64,000 nucleotides of DNA from Oxobacter pfennigii (GTDB taxonomy: Bacteria; Bacillota; Clostridia; Clostridiales; Oxobacteraceae), in contig NZ_LKET01000032.1 of assembly GCF_001317355.1 (NCBI RefSeq), positions 124,001 to 188,000 of the forward strand. Direction: 5' to 3'. Positions 24,006-33,127 of this stretch are shown here, in pieces. Each line of letters starts with the position of its first letter. Within the stretch, counting starts at the first letter, position 1. The notes under the pieces were generated by a model, which was given only the letters and a program-made list of their open reading frames with translations, was not told the origin of the DNA and searched no databases. Made by a program: the position numbers and the translations under genes.

Positions 24006-25262
24006 TTAAAAAAAGTCTGTAAAAAAGTCTTTTATCTTTGTTATCACATTTTCGCTTTTTTGTAACGTTTGTTTCTTATTCTTCATTGAAGAATTCACTT
24101 CTTCTTCATTTTCATCGTAATTATCCAGCACTGTCTTCTTTTGTTTAGACAGAAGATATTTTACAATGCCTGCTGCATTTGTATACACGGGACTTGCAAC
24201 TCCCATGTAAGTAGGAGCTTTAATTTTCACAGGCAAGCCTAATATGCTTGAACCTGCCTCAGTTGCTCCTTTTATAAAAGAAACCCCGCCGCCTGTTACT
24301 GAAACACCGGCAGCAATGGCCTGTTTATATCCGGAAATCAACAGCTCATTATTTATGAAGTAAAAAATTTCCTGGACTCTGGCCTCGATTATTTCTGTCA
24401 ATTCCTTATTAGTCACTGTTTTTTTGGTATTTGAAGTACCATTAAGGGGTATATCCTCAATTGAGTCTATATCCAATACCGAAGCACTTCCATATTTTCT
24501 TTTCAAAGCCTCCGCTTCTGAAAAAGGAATCTTCAAACCTATGGAAATGTCGTTTGTTATATGGGCTCCCCCGATAGGTAGCATCTTTGTATATACAAGA
24601 TCCCCATTTATAAAAAATGAGATATCTGTTGTATCACCGCCTATATCTACTAAAGCTACACCAATCTCCTTTTCTTCTTTTGAAAGAGCAATTTCTGATG
24701 ATGCAATAGGATCAATTATTACGCCGGAAACATTGACACCGCTTTTTTCCACGCTTTTAACCAGATTCTGAATATTTGAAGTCAGAACTGTAATAATATA
24801 CACTTCCGCCTCTAGTCTGACCCCAACCATTCCTACCGGATCCTTTATGTTATCGGAATTATCAACAGTATAGCAAAGAGGGATGACACCTATTATTTCT
24901 CTTTCCACAGGCATCTTAATAACTCTTGCCACATCCAGTACTCTTTCCAAATCTTCCTGGGTTATCTCGCCGTCATCTCGTGAAATTGTAATAATGCCTC
25001 TATTTCTAACGAGGGAGGCATGTCCTCCGCATAAATTTATAAAAGCTGACTTGATTTCCATTCCGGACATTAGCTCAGCTTGAATAACAGAATTCTTTAT
25101 GGCCTCAACGGTTTCATCTATATTAACAACTACACCCTTTTTTAGTCCCTTGCACTCGGTAATACCCACGCCTAATATCTGAAGGCTGTCTTTTTTGTTA
25201 TTACCCAGTACTGTACAAACTTTAGAGGAGCCGATGTCTATTCCAACAGAAAAATCATTCAT
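24006..25262 (-). CDS. ftsA: cell division actin-like protein FtsA
   Basis: 418 aa. Actin-fold ATPase: phosphate-1 motif G-I-D-I-G-S-S-K (8-15), 1C subdomain (about 80-165), phosphate-2 V-D-I-G-G-D-T-T-D near 207, adenosine motif V-T-G-G-G near 322. The last residues (I-T-K-I-K-D-F-F-T-D-F-F) form the amphipathic membrane anchor after an acidic linker. It tethers FtsZ to the membrane. Its GGGGGC binding site is rather distant from the ATG. Confidence 0.95.
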   Translation of the reverse strand: MNDFSVGIDIGSSKVCTVLGNNKKDSLQILGVGITECKGLKKGVVVNIDETVEAIKNSVIQAELMSGMEIKSAFINLCGGHASLVRNRGIITISRDDGEITQEDLERVLDVARVIKMPVEREIIGVIPLCYTVDNSDNIKDPVGMVGVRLEAEVYIITVLTSNIQNLVKSVEKSGVNVSGVIIDPIASSEIALSKEEKEIGVALVDIGGDTTDISFFINGDLVYTKMLPIGGAHITNDISIGLKIPFSEAEALKRKYGSASVLDIDSIEDIPLNGTSNTKKTVTNKELTEIIEARVQEIFYFINNELLISGYKQAIAAGVSVTGGGVSFIKGATEAGSSILGLPVKIKAPTYMGVASPVYTNAAGIVKYLLSKQKKTVLDNYDENEEEVNSSMKNKKQTLQKSENVITKIKDFFTDFF

Positions 25263-25410
25263 TTAATAAAACTGCCCCCTTCTAACTATCCTCCCTTTTT
25301 CTAATATAAATTCAACACAAAATCTGATTATCCTTTTTTATTTTTAACATTTTTATTAATTTTCTATAAAAGCATTTTAAGAGGGTTCACGGGATTACAA
25401 GTCTTATAAC

Positions 25411-26142
25411 CTAGTCTTCTTTTAACTGTTTCATGTAATAATAATCTATGTTTCTGTCATATTTCAATATCTTTAATTCATTTTCCTTTTTATAGCTAAT
25501 ATCAAGCTCTCTTGCTTCCAGCCATCTGTAAAAGCTGTATTCGTCTTCCATAGAATGTGATAAGGCTTCCAAGTCTCCTATAGCCTTTATTATATATGGC
25601 GGTACAAGTTCAAGACCGTTAACATATATAATAGGCCCTCCGCAATATATGTCTGAATTATATATAATTCTCTGATCGTTTATGGAAATGGTTTCCGCCC
25701 CTGCATTTTTAAGCTCCCATATTAACTGCAGAATATCGTAATCATGTACCAGCCCCAATTCTCCGATGTCCCTGTCATCGATAATTTTACCGTAGTTGGG
25801 ATTGTCAGACAAAGAGATTACCACTCCTGTACCGTAAACACCGGTTAACCCGATTTCAAAGTCAATTTTACTCAATTCATCGGTAAGAGTACTCACAGTA
25901 TCCGCATAAGACTGGCCTGAGTTGCTGTATCCGTCAACCTTTTGTGCCAGATTTAATCTTTTCTCATTCAGTATGCTAATTTCATCTGTAATCTGCCTTA
26001 ATTCCGCTGAAAGCTCCTGATAGCTTTCCAGGGTTAAAATCTCTATTGGCATAAATTTGCCAATGCTTAATTGTGAAGCCAGAAGGAAACCTAATATGAC
26101 GCTGGTTAAAAGAACCAGTAATTTTGACTCATTAAGCTTCAT
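25411..26142 (-). CDS. DUF881 family protein (YlxW/YlxX-like)
   Basis: 243 aa from the ATG at 26142 (GGGGGAGACAGGG upstream). One N-terminal membrane segment, a coiled coil (about 35-75), then the DUF881 domain (G-T-G-V-V-I-S-L-S-D-N, N-A-G-A-E-T-I-S-I-N-D-Q-R-I). The family lies between divIB and ftsA in most Firmicutes; role in division is presumed from position only. It overlaps sbp by 11 nt. Confidence 0.9.
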   Translation of the reverse strand: MKLNESKLLVLLTSVILGFLLASQLSIGKFMPIEILTLESYQELSAELRQITDEISILNEKRLNLAQKVDGYSNSGQSYADTVSTLTDELSKIDFEIGLTGVYGTGVVISLSDNPNYGKIIDDRDIGELGLVHDYDILQLIWELKNAGAETISINDQRIIYNSDIYCGGPIIYVNGLELVPPYIIKAIGDLEALSHSMEDEYSFYRWLEARELDISYKKENELKILKYDRNIDYYYMKQLKED

Positions 26143-26524
26143 CCCTGTCTCCCCCAGACCTCTCTTCATCTTCGGCTTTCTTTTTCTTTCTGTCCCTTAA
26201 ATTCTGGATTATTTCTCTCCTCATTACGGCAAAGTTCTGGAACAGCCTTCCGCCAAAGGTTATAACTGCAGCTAAGTAGATAGGCACATTAAGCCTGTCG
26301 CCTAAATATGCCAGGCCTGCGGCTAAAACGGCGTTCCCGAAAAAACCGGAAATAAATATATCAGTATCGAATTTACCTTCAAGGCTTGACCTAATCCCGC
26401 CGAAAACTGAGTCTAGACATGCCAGTATAGCGACTGACATATATGATGAATATGAAGAGGGTAAATTTATAGGTAATAAAACCCCTAATATTATGCCTAT
26501 TATAAGTCCAATCAACGGTACCAT
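26132..26524 (-). CDS. sbp: small basic protein Sbp (DUF1290)
   Basis: 130 aa with three to four membrane segments and the conserved core I-L-A-C-L-D-S-V-F-G-G-I-R-S and F-F-G-N-A-V-L-A-A-G-L-A-Y-L-G-D. The ATG at 26524 follows AAGGTGAG. The family is found in dcw clusters between the two DUF881 genes, as here; function unknown. The C-terminal tail is highly charged (K-K-K-K-A-E-D-E-E-R-S-G-G-D). Confidence 0.9.
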   Translation of the reverse strand: MVPLIGLIIGIILGVLLPINLPSSYSSYMSVAILACLDSVFGGIRSSLEGKFDTDIFISGFFGNAVLAAGLAYLGDRLNVPIYLAAVITFGGRLFQNFAVMRREIIQNLRDRKKKKAEDEERSGGDRDEA

Positions 26525-26525
26525 A

Positions 26526-27245
26526 TTACTCACCTTCTTTTACTGGTATAACATATTTAAAATCAATTACTTTATTATATTTAAGTATGACTACATTATC
26601 GGATTTCTGTATAGTACACCCGATGCCGCTGTTCACTAACTCCTGCCTAATGCCCCCAGCCATATTCATTGCCGATTCCAATATCACAGGGTCCCCAATT
26701 GCTTTAATCTCAAATTCCTCAAAGGCTGAATATCTTACGTCGTTTATAATTATCATAGAACCCGCATCCCTTATCTGGGTTGTGCTGACTATCCTCTGAT
26801 TGTTTACCATTATGGCTTCAGCCCCTGATGCATTAAGTTCGTTTAATACTAAAAGCAAGTGAATAAAGCTTACAGGCACAAGGTTTATATTATCGAGATT
26901 CTGCATCTGAGGAGTTACTTTTATAATGACTCCCGGTCCTTCAACCTTGGTAAGTCCGCCTATAATCCTTACCCTGTCAAGTTCTCTTTTAAGGCTGTTT
27001 GTAATTGCATCGGTATTAGAAACGGAATTTTCAAATTCCTCTATTTTAAGTTCCAGATCTCTTACGTTTTTCTCCATATCTTCCTTTTGTTTTTTTGCTT
27101 CATTGAGCTCATTTGTAAGCTCAAGTATTCTCTTTGATGAAGCAAGCGTGGAAATATTTTTAACTGCCCGAAACTGATATGCCAGCATCAAACCCAATAC
27201 TATGCACACCACAGCCACATATAATTGCGCCTTAAATGACTTCAT
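26526..27245 (-). CDS. DUF881 family protein, second copy
   Basis: 239 aa: TM segment (about 6-24), coiled coil (about 35-75), DUF881 domain (G-P-G-V-I-I-K-V-T-P-Q, S-G-A-E-A-I-M-V-N-N-Q-R-I). It resembles the 25411 gene in plan and partly in sequence, so the two are likely ancient paralogs flanking sbp. It ends just before the sbp start. Its position after divIB suggests a divisome accessory role, unproven. Confidence 0.9.
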   Translation of the reverse strand: MKSFKAQLYVAVVCIVLGLMLAYQFRAVKNISTLASSKRILELTNELNEAKKQKEDMEKNVRDLELKIEEFENSVSNTDAITNSLKRELDRVRIIGGLTKVEGPGVIIKVTPQMQNLDNINLVPVSFIHLLLVLNELNASGAEAIMVNNQRIVSTTQIRDAGSMIIINDVRYSAFEEFEIKAIGDPVILESAMNMAGGIRQELVNSGIGCTIQKSDNVVILKYNKVIDFKYVIPVKEGE

Positions 27246-27259
27246 TTCTATCCCCCCAA

Positions 27260-28009
27260 TTATTCCTGCCTGAATACAGGATTGCCGTCGAAGCTCACAT
27301 CTATGGTACCTTTTAATCCTTTTATACTGTCATCCTGCTCTAGAATAGCTCTGGATACTTTAATTTTATATTCTATATTTTCAATGCTGCCCAGCTTTAT
27401 ATTTATATCCTGTGCAGTCTTTATGATAATTGACATTAGATTGTTCATATCTATACCCTTTATTATAGCAGAAAAATCATCCTTGGCTATATTATCGAAA
27501 ATTTTTAAGAAAACGTTAAGCTTTCTTTCATCCGACAATACCATGGTTTTGCCAGGGATGGCCTCAGTAATATCAAGTCCTTCTACAGCAGGCAAACTTA
27601 TGCCCGAGACAGAATCCAAAACTTCAATAACAACTCCTTTTTTATCAATGGTTACAAAGTCTTCTCCGAAAGTACTTATGGCAGCCGATTGTCTTTCCTG
27701 CACACTAATATAAATATTGCCAAATAACGTTCTTTTAATATCACAGGATTCTATATATGAATTTGTTAATACATTTTGGGTAATTTCTCTCATATTAAGC
27801 CTTAAAAGATTATCTCCATATTCAATGCCCGACAACTCAATAATCTTATCCTCGGTACAGACAACATTGCCTTCAACAATTATATCCTTTACCTTTATTA
27901 CAGGTGTTGTAAATAAATATATTGTTGCAGTACAAGTTATTATCAAAAGCATGCACATTCTAAATCGTAATTTACGTCTCCTTATTCTCTTTTTAATGTC
28001 GTTATACAT
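27260..28009 (-). CDS. divIB: cell division protein DivIB/FtsQ
   Basis: 249 aa from the ATG at 28009, preceded by AGAGGTGG (the in-frame GTG within that site is less likely). Basic cytoplasmic N-terminus, one TM (about 16-36), POTRA domain (about 39-107, V-K-D-I-I-V-E-G-N), then the beta domain. It forms the DivIB-DivIC-FtsL complex at the septum; ftsL is upstream in the same cluster. Confidence 0.93.
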   Translation of the reverse strand: MYNDIKKRIRRRKLRFRMCMLLIITCTATIYLFTTPVIKVKDIIVEGNVVCTEDKIIELSGIEYGDNLLRLNMREITQNVLTNSYIESCDIKRTLFGNIYISVQERQSAAISTFGEDFVTIDKKGVVIEVLDSVSGISLPAVEGLDITEAIPGKTMVLSDERKLNVFLKIFDNIAKDDFSAIIKGIDMNNLMSIIIKTAQDINIKLGSIENIEYKIKVSRAILEQDDSIKGLKGTIDVSFDGNPVFRQE

Positions 28010-28095
28010 AACTTCCACCTCTACATAGGTTGTCCTTTTTTATGTGTATAAAAAGCAGCCCGGCAACTTGTGCTTGTAGCTGCTCATCTATATTT

Positions 28096-29346
28096 TTACT
28101 CTCTAATTATATCGGCACCTATACTTTGAAGATTCACATGGAAATTTTCATATCCCCTGTCAATATGTTCTATGTCTTCCACAACCGTAGTGCCTTCGGC
28201 GCACAGTCCTGCAACCACCAGGGCGGCACCGCCTCTTAAATCCCTTGCAATTACATTGGCACCCATCAACTTATTCCTTCCCCTTATAACTGCAATCCTG
28301 CCGTCCACCTTAATATTAGCTCCCATGCATATCAAGTCTTCCACATGCTTGAACCTGTTTTCAAATACTGTTTCTATTATAACAGATGTTCCCTTAGCCT
28401 TGCTAAGAAGGGCCATAATAGGTGCCTGCAAATCAGTGGGAAAGCCGGGATAGGGCAATGTCCTTATAGTATCGATAGCTCTTAGCTTATTTTTTACGTT
28501 CAATTTTACAGAATTTTGTCCAGTCCTTAATATGCAGCCGCTTTCTTTTAACTTGGCAATCATTGGCTGTATATGTTCTATATTTACATTTTCTAACTCA
28601 ATATTCCCTGATGTTGCAGCTCCTGCTATAAGGTAAGTTCCTGCAACGATTCTGTCTGGAATGATAGTATGCTCTACAGGATTTAAGGATTCCACACCTT
28701 CAATCCTTATATTATTTGTACCGGCGCCGCTTATTTGGGCACCGGATTTGTTTAAAAAGCTCTGAAGATCTGCTATTTCGGGCTCCTTTGCAGCATTTCT
28801 TATTATAGTTATACCCTTTGCAAAAACTGCTGCCAGTATAATATTTTCAGTCGCTCCCACACTGGGATAATCTAAGTGTATCTCTGTTCCTTTCAAATCA
28901 GGAGCTTCGCAAAATATGGTCCCATGGGACTCGTTGATTTTAACACCAAGCTGCTCAAGGCCTTTCAAATGCAAATCTATGGGGCGGGGTCCTATGTCGC
29001 ATCCTCCCGGAAAGCAAATGTTGGCCTTCTTAAGCCTGGATAACAGAGCCCCTAAAAGCACAATTGACGACCTCATCTTTCTGACCAGACTATCCGGCAC
29101 CTCATGCTTTATTTCCCCGGAAGAATCTATTATAACCGTGTTGCCTTCCTTCTTGACATTACATCCGAGAATTTTTAATAATTCAATCATTATTTCCATG
29201 TCCTTCAGATCAGGACAATCATGTATTATGTTCTCACTGCCATTTAAAATAGTAGCAGCAAATATTGGAAGTACAGAGTTTTTAGCCCCGCTTATTCTTA
29301 TGCGGCCCTCAATCTTCCTGCCGCCTTGTATGATATACCTGCTCAA
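28096..29346 (-). CDS. murA: UDP-N-acetylglucosamine 1-carboxyvinyltransferase MurA
   Basis: 416 aa from a TTG at 29346 that follows GGGGGTGTAATA and yields the family N-terminus (S-R-Y-I-I-Q-G-G); an upstream ATG would add 21 hydrophobic residues and has no binding site. Lys22 (G-A-K-N) and the catalytic Cys116 (G-G-C-D-I-G-P-R-P) are present, so fosfomycin sensitivity is expected at the active site. First committed step of peptidoglycan precursor synthesis. It lies between ftsW and divIB, where murG/murB often occur. Confidence 0.96.
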   Translation of the reverse strand: MSRYIIQGGRKIEGRIRISGAKNSVLPIFAATILNGSENIIHDCPDLKDMEIMIELLKILGCNVKKEGNTVIIDSSGEIKHEVPDSLVRKMRSSIVLLGALLSRLKKANICFPGGCDIGPRPIDLHLKGLEQLGVKINESHGTIFCEAPDLKGTEIHLDYPSVGATENIILAAVFAKGITIIRNAAKEPEIADLQSFLNKSGAQISGAGTNNIRIEGVESLNPVEHTIIPDRIVAGTYLIAGAATSGNIELENVNIEHIQPMIAKLKESGCILRTGQNSVKLNVKNKLRAIDTIRTLPYPGFPTDLQAPIMALLSKAKGTSVIIETVFENRFKHVEDLICMGANIKVDGRIAVIRGRNKLMGANVIARDLRGGAALVVAGLCAEGTTVVEDIEHIDRGYENFHVNLQSIGADIIRE

Positions 29347-29434
29347 TATTACACCCCCAAAAAGCAGCAAAGTCAATATGATACTTAAGACACATATTAT
29401 ACTATGCAAGCTTTGACGTGAGTGTTACTTGATA

Positions 29435-29502
29435 AATGTTAGGGTATACACCTTCTCTTTTTAGGTGATAAATCCAGGGTAACCGAAGGTATGCCTCCAA
29501 CT
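29435..29502. repeat. dispersed intergenic repeat, copy B
   Basis: About 68 bp in the 155-bp gap between murA and ftsW. Its left end AATGTTAGGG-T-ATAC and internal TCTCTTTTT match 7702-7767. The ends are inverted: AGGGTATACACCTTC against GAAGGTATGCCTCC. The right end (GGTATGCCTCCAACTTATG) also resembles part of the 14561-14657 cluster. Confidence 0.55.
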
Positions 29503-30593
29503 TATGCTTTTTCGTATCTGGATATATTAAGCAGTATTCCTACGGCTGCCATCATAAAAGTAAGAGAAGAACCTCCATAACTTATAAAAGGCAGCGGTAT
29601 TCCCGTTATGGGCATTGATGATGTTGCTACCGCAATATTTATCAAAGTCTGTACCGCTATAAGGGAGGTTATTCCTGCGGCCAAAAAACTTCCGAAATTA
29701 TCCGGAGCATTTATGGCAATTTTTATACCCCTCCATATCAATATTAAAAATAAAATCATTATGGAAGATGCTCCCAAAAACCCCAGTTCTTCGCCTATGA
29801 TGGAAAATATAAAATCCGTCTGGGGCTCGGGTATGTAAAAAAACTTTTGATGGGATTTACCTAAGCCTGCTCCCATAAGTCCCCCCGAACCTATAGCTAA
29901 AAGGGATTGTATTGCCTGATAACCTGTGTCTAGCGGATCCTTCCAGGGGTCTAAAAATGCAGTAAACCTTCTGTACCTGTAATCCTCTGACATTGTGAAT
30001 ACAACTGCCGCCGCACTTCCTAAAAGAGCTAACATTGTTAGATGTCTCTTCCTTGCACCTGCTGCTATCAGCATAAAGAAAACCACAATTAAAACAGTAC
30101 CGGCAACACTTAAGTTTGGCTCAATCAGTATAAGTGCGAAGATAAGTCCCCCTACTAGTACAAAAGGAAGGACTCCATTTACAAAGTTTTTAATCTTATC
30201 TTTCTTCTCGGTTAAACCGCTTGCCATATATAATATCACGGCAAACTTTGCAACCTCGGAAGGCTGAAGACTTAAATTCCCCATTCCTATCCATCGCCTT
30301 GCACCGTTTCTTTCAGGCATGAATAAAACTACGATGAGCAATATAATTGCAAGTATAAGAAGAGGTTTGGACAGCTTCTTCAAATTGTGATAATCGAAAT
30401 TCATTGTAAATACCATGGCCAATAATCCCATTCCTGCCCATGCAAGCTGTCTTTTAAATGTATAAAAAGCATCCTTATGGTATGCCAAATCTGTTACCGA
30501 ACTTGCGCTGAAAACCATAACCAGGCCTATTGCAAGCAGGGCAAATACCATAAGCATAAGAAAAAAATCACATGAACCTCGTTTTCTTGCCAT
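29502..30593 (-). CDS. ftsW: septal peptidoglycan polymerase FtsW/SpoVE
   Basis: 363 aa, ten membrane segments, SEDS family. Hallmarks: G-A-R-R-W-I in the first half, G-G-L-M-G-A-G-L-G-K-S, P-E-P-Q-T-D-F-I-F-S-I-I-G-E-E (catalytic Asp and the following Glu pair intact) and G-I-P-L-P-F-I-S-Y-G-G-S-S. It polymerises lipid II with a class-B PBP, here SpoVD upstream. Only one SEDS gene is in this cluster, so whether it serves vegetative division, cortex synthesis or both cannot be decided. AAGGAGG precedes the ATG. Confidence 0.95.
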   Translation of the reverse strand: MARKRGSCDFFLMLMVFALLAIGLVMVFSASSVTDLAYHKDAFYTFKRQLAWAGMGLLAMVFTMNFDYHNLKKLSKPLLILAIILLIVVLFMPERNGARRWIGMGNLSLQPSEVAKFAVILYMASGLTEKKDKIKNFVNGVLPFVLVGGLIFALILIEPNLSVAGTVLIVVFFMLIAAGARKRHLTMLALLGSAAAVVFTMSEDYRYRRFTAFLDPWKDPLDTGYQAIQSLLAIGSGGLMGAGLGKSHQKFFYIPEPQTDFIFSIIGEELGFLGASSIMILFLILIWRGIKIAINAPDNFGSFLAAGITSLIAVQTLINIAVATSSMPITGIPLPFISYGGSSLTFMMAAVGILLNISRYEKA

Positions 30594-30615
30594 TATGAAC
30601 CTCCTTAAGGTTAAC

Positions 30616-31572
30616 TTACGATAAGCCTAAAAAACCTATCAGACAAAAAAGAACAGTAACTATACTAAAGGTCGCAACCACTTTTGTCTCATGCCACCCC
30701 GACAATTCGAAATGATGATGTAATGGGCTCATTTTAAATATTCTTTTTCCCGTCTTTTTAAAATAGACTACCTGTATAATTACCGATAAAGCCTCTAAAA
30801 CATAGATTATGCCAACTATGGGGACATAAAGAATCAAGCCGGTTAATACCGCCAATGCGGCAACGGCACCTCCTAAAGCCAAAGAACCCGTGTCTCCCAT
30901 AAAAACAACAGCAGGATAGGAATTATATCTTAAAAATCCGATACATGCACCAACCAGAGCAGCTGAAAATACAGAAAGTTCGTCCATATTAAAAGCATAG
31001 CATACAAAAACAAAGAAAATGGCAACAATCATTGTCACTGTGGAAGCCAGACCGTCCAGTCCGTCGGATAAATTTACACTGTTAACTATGGCGACAACAA
31101 CAAATATGACAAAGGGTATGTACCAAATGCCAAGATCAACTGTGTTTCGGGTAAAAGGTATCATTACCTTGCTGCCCACAGAGGGATTTAAGTAAGCATA
31201 GACCGAGAGCAAAGTTGCAAGAGCCACCTGTCCTATAATCTTTTGATATGCTCTTAAGCCTAGGGATCTGCTCTTTATTATACTGATTCCGTCATCCAAT
31301 AACCCGATTATTCCATATCCTAATGTGGAAACCAAGGCAACGGCATGAGGTCCTCTTAAGTCTTTATTTATGAATAATGTAGCAATGCAGACGGATAAAA
31401 GAGTTATAACTCCGCCCATGGTGGGAGTTCCGGATTTTTGAAGATGAGAGCGGGGGCCGTCTTCTCTTATGTTCTGGCCAAACTTTAAAATCCTCAATAT
31501 AGGGATTAGCACCGGACCTAATATAATTCCCGTCAAAGCTGCGATTAATATTGAATAAACTATTCTGCTCAA
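30616..31572 (-). CDS. mraY: phospho-N-acetylmuramoyl-pentapeptide transferase MraY
   Basis: 318 aa from a TTG at 31572 with AGAAGG 8 nt upstream; a GTG seven codons earlier has no site. Ten membrane segments; catalytic motifs L-L-D-D-G-I near residue 90, N-L-S-D-G-L-D-G-L near 167, F-M-G-D-T-G-S near 224 and P-L-H-H-H-F-E near 285. It transfers phospho-MurNAc-pentapeptide to undecaprenyl phosphate to form lipid I. It directly follows murE; murF, usually between them, is absent. Confidence 0.96.
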   Translation of the reverse strand: MSRIVYSILIAALTGIILGPVLIPILRILKFGQNIREDGPRSHLQKSGTPTMGGVITLLSVCIATLFINKDLRGPHAVALVSTLGYGIIGLLDDGISIIKSRSLGLRAYQKIIGQVALATLLSVYAYLNPSVGSKVMIPFTRNTVDLGIWYIPFVIFVVVAIVNSVNLSDGLDGLASTVTMIVAIFFVFVCYAFNMDELSVFSAALVGACIGFLRYNSYPAVVFMGDTGSLALGGAVAALAVLTGLILYVPIVGIIYVLEALSVIIQVVYFKKTGKRIFKMSPLHHHFELSGWHETKVVATFSIVTVLFCLIGFLGLS

Positions 31573-31618
31573 TTTTATTACCTTCTTCCACACATTCTCT
31601 ACTACAGTATTTACTGAA

Positions 31619-33064
31619 TTACATCTGGTTTAGTATTTCATTGATTATTTGTTTCTCATCAAAATCTATGGTTTTATCCTTTAAAACCTGGTATGTTTCA
31701 TGGCCTTTTCCCGCCACTACTATAACATCGCCTTCTTTACCTAAGTTTATGGCTCTCTTTATAGCTTCTTTCCTGTCGGGTATGACAAAATACTCTTTGT
31801 TTATCTTTATCACTCCCGGCAGTATATCTTTAATTATGGCTTCCGGATCTTCTGAACGGGGATTATCCGATGTGACAATTGCAATCTCCGACAATTTTGC
31901 CGCCACTTCACCCATAATAGTCCTTTTGGTTTTGTCACGGTCTCCGCCGCAGCCGAAAATTGTAATGACTCTACCCTGCACGTACTCCCTCACAGTATTT
32001 AATATATTCTCCAAACCATCGGGAGTATGAGCATAATCAATAATAACCGTAAATCCTCTGCCGCTGTCTATTACTTCCGACCTTCCGGGCACTCCTTTTA
32101 TTTCTTCCAACCCCTTCTTTATATCTTCTAAGGATATGCCTTCGCTTATACATGAGGCAGCTGCAGCCAGTGCATTGTAAACGTTGAATCTTCCCGGCAT
32201 GGGCAGCATTATTTCCTTTTTTTCCTCTTTGTAATTCAATATAAACTTTGAAAAATTTGCCGTTATCTCAACATCTGTTGCCCATACATCTGCCCTTTCC
32301 TTTTCCGCATAGGTTATAACTGGAATTTCTATATTATCCTTCATTTTCCTCCCATATTCATCATCAATATTTATAATGGCAGTCTTTGATGATTTGAATA
32401 ATTTCAATTTTGCATTGAAATAATTTTCAAAGGTTTCATGAAAGTCCAGATGGTCCCGGGTCAGATTTGTGAAAATACCGGAGTTGAAGCTTAAACCTGC
32501 CACCCTTTTTAATTCCAGTGAATGAGAAGATACTTCCATTATGCAATAATGGGTTTTCAATTGACGCATCTCACTAAAAAGTACTTGAAGGTCATAGGAT
32601 TCGGGGGTAGTGCGACTTGCATCAATTGCCTTATTCCCAATTATATTGGAAATAGTCCCTAAAATAGATACATTATAGCCGCATCTATCCAGTATGGATT
32701 TTATCAGATATGTTGTAGTGGTTTTGCCGTTTGTTCCTGTCACGCCAATGAGCTTCACATTTTTTGAAGGATGTTCAAAAAATGCGGCTGAAGCTAAAGC
32801 CAGCGCCATCCTGGAATCACCAACCTTTATGGCTGTAACTCCATCAGGCAAGTGCCCTTCTTTCTCAAGTATTATAGCTTTAGCACCTTTTTTTACGGCA
32901 TCATTAATAAAATCATGACCGTCAGCTTTAAAGCCTTTTATGCAAACAAACAGGTAACCTTCTTTAACCGCTCTTGAATCGTAGGCAATTCCTTCTATTT
33001 CTTTATCTGAAGTACCTTTTAAAATTGTATGATTTATATTCATCATTATGTCTTTTAGCTTCAT
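31619..33064 (-). CDS. murE: UDP-MurNAc-tripeptide synthetase MurE
   Basis: 481 aa from the ATG at 33064 (AGGAGGCCAAT). P-loop G-T-N-G-K-T-T-T near residue 108 and the D-N-P-R motif near 399-402, which marks meso-diaminopimelate rather than lysine selection in the family. The wall is therefore predicted to be of the A1-gamma, mDAP type. It lies between spoVD and mraY. Confidence 0.96.
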   Translation of the reverse strand: MKLKDIMMNINHTILKGTSDKEIEGIAYDSRAVKEGYLFVCIKGFKADGHDFINDAVKKGAKAIILEKEGHLPDGVTAIKVGDSRMALALASAAFFEHPSKNVKLIGVTGTNGKTTTTYLIKSILDRCGYNVSILGTISNIIGNKAIDASRTTPESYDLQVLFSEMRQLKTHYCIMEVSSHSLELKRVAGLSFNSGIFTNLTRDHLDFHETFENYFNAKLKLFKSSKTAIINIDDEYGRKMKDNIEIPVITYAEKERADVWATDVEITANFSKFILNYKEEKKEIMLPMPGRFNVYNALAAAASCISEGISLEDIKKGLEEIKGVPGRSEVIDSGRGFTVIIDYAHTPDGLENILNTVREYVQGRVITIFGCGGDRDKTKRTIMGEVAAKLSEIAIVTSDNPRSEDPEAIIKDILPGVIKINKEYFVIPDRKEAIKRAINLGKEGDVIVVAGKGHETYQVLKDKTIDFDEKQIINEILNQM

Positions 33065-33127
33065 ATTGGCCTCCTGTGGAATGAAGTATTTAAACATAGG
33101 CAGTTAAAAATTAACTGCCCATGCGTA

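Noticed and set aside
29347-29409. Upstream ATG extending MurA by 21 hydrophobic residues
   Set aside because: MurA is cytosolic, the ATG lacks a binding site, and the TTG at 29346 has one and gives the normal N-terminus.
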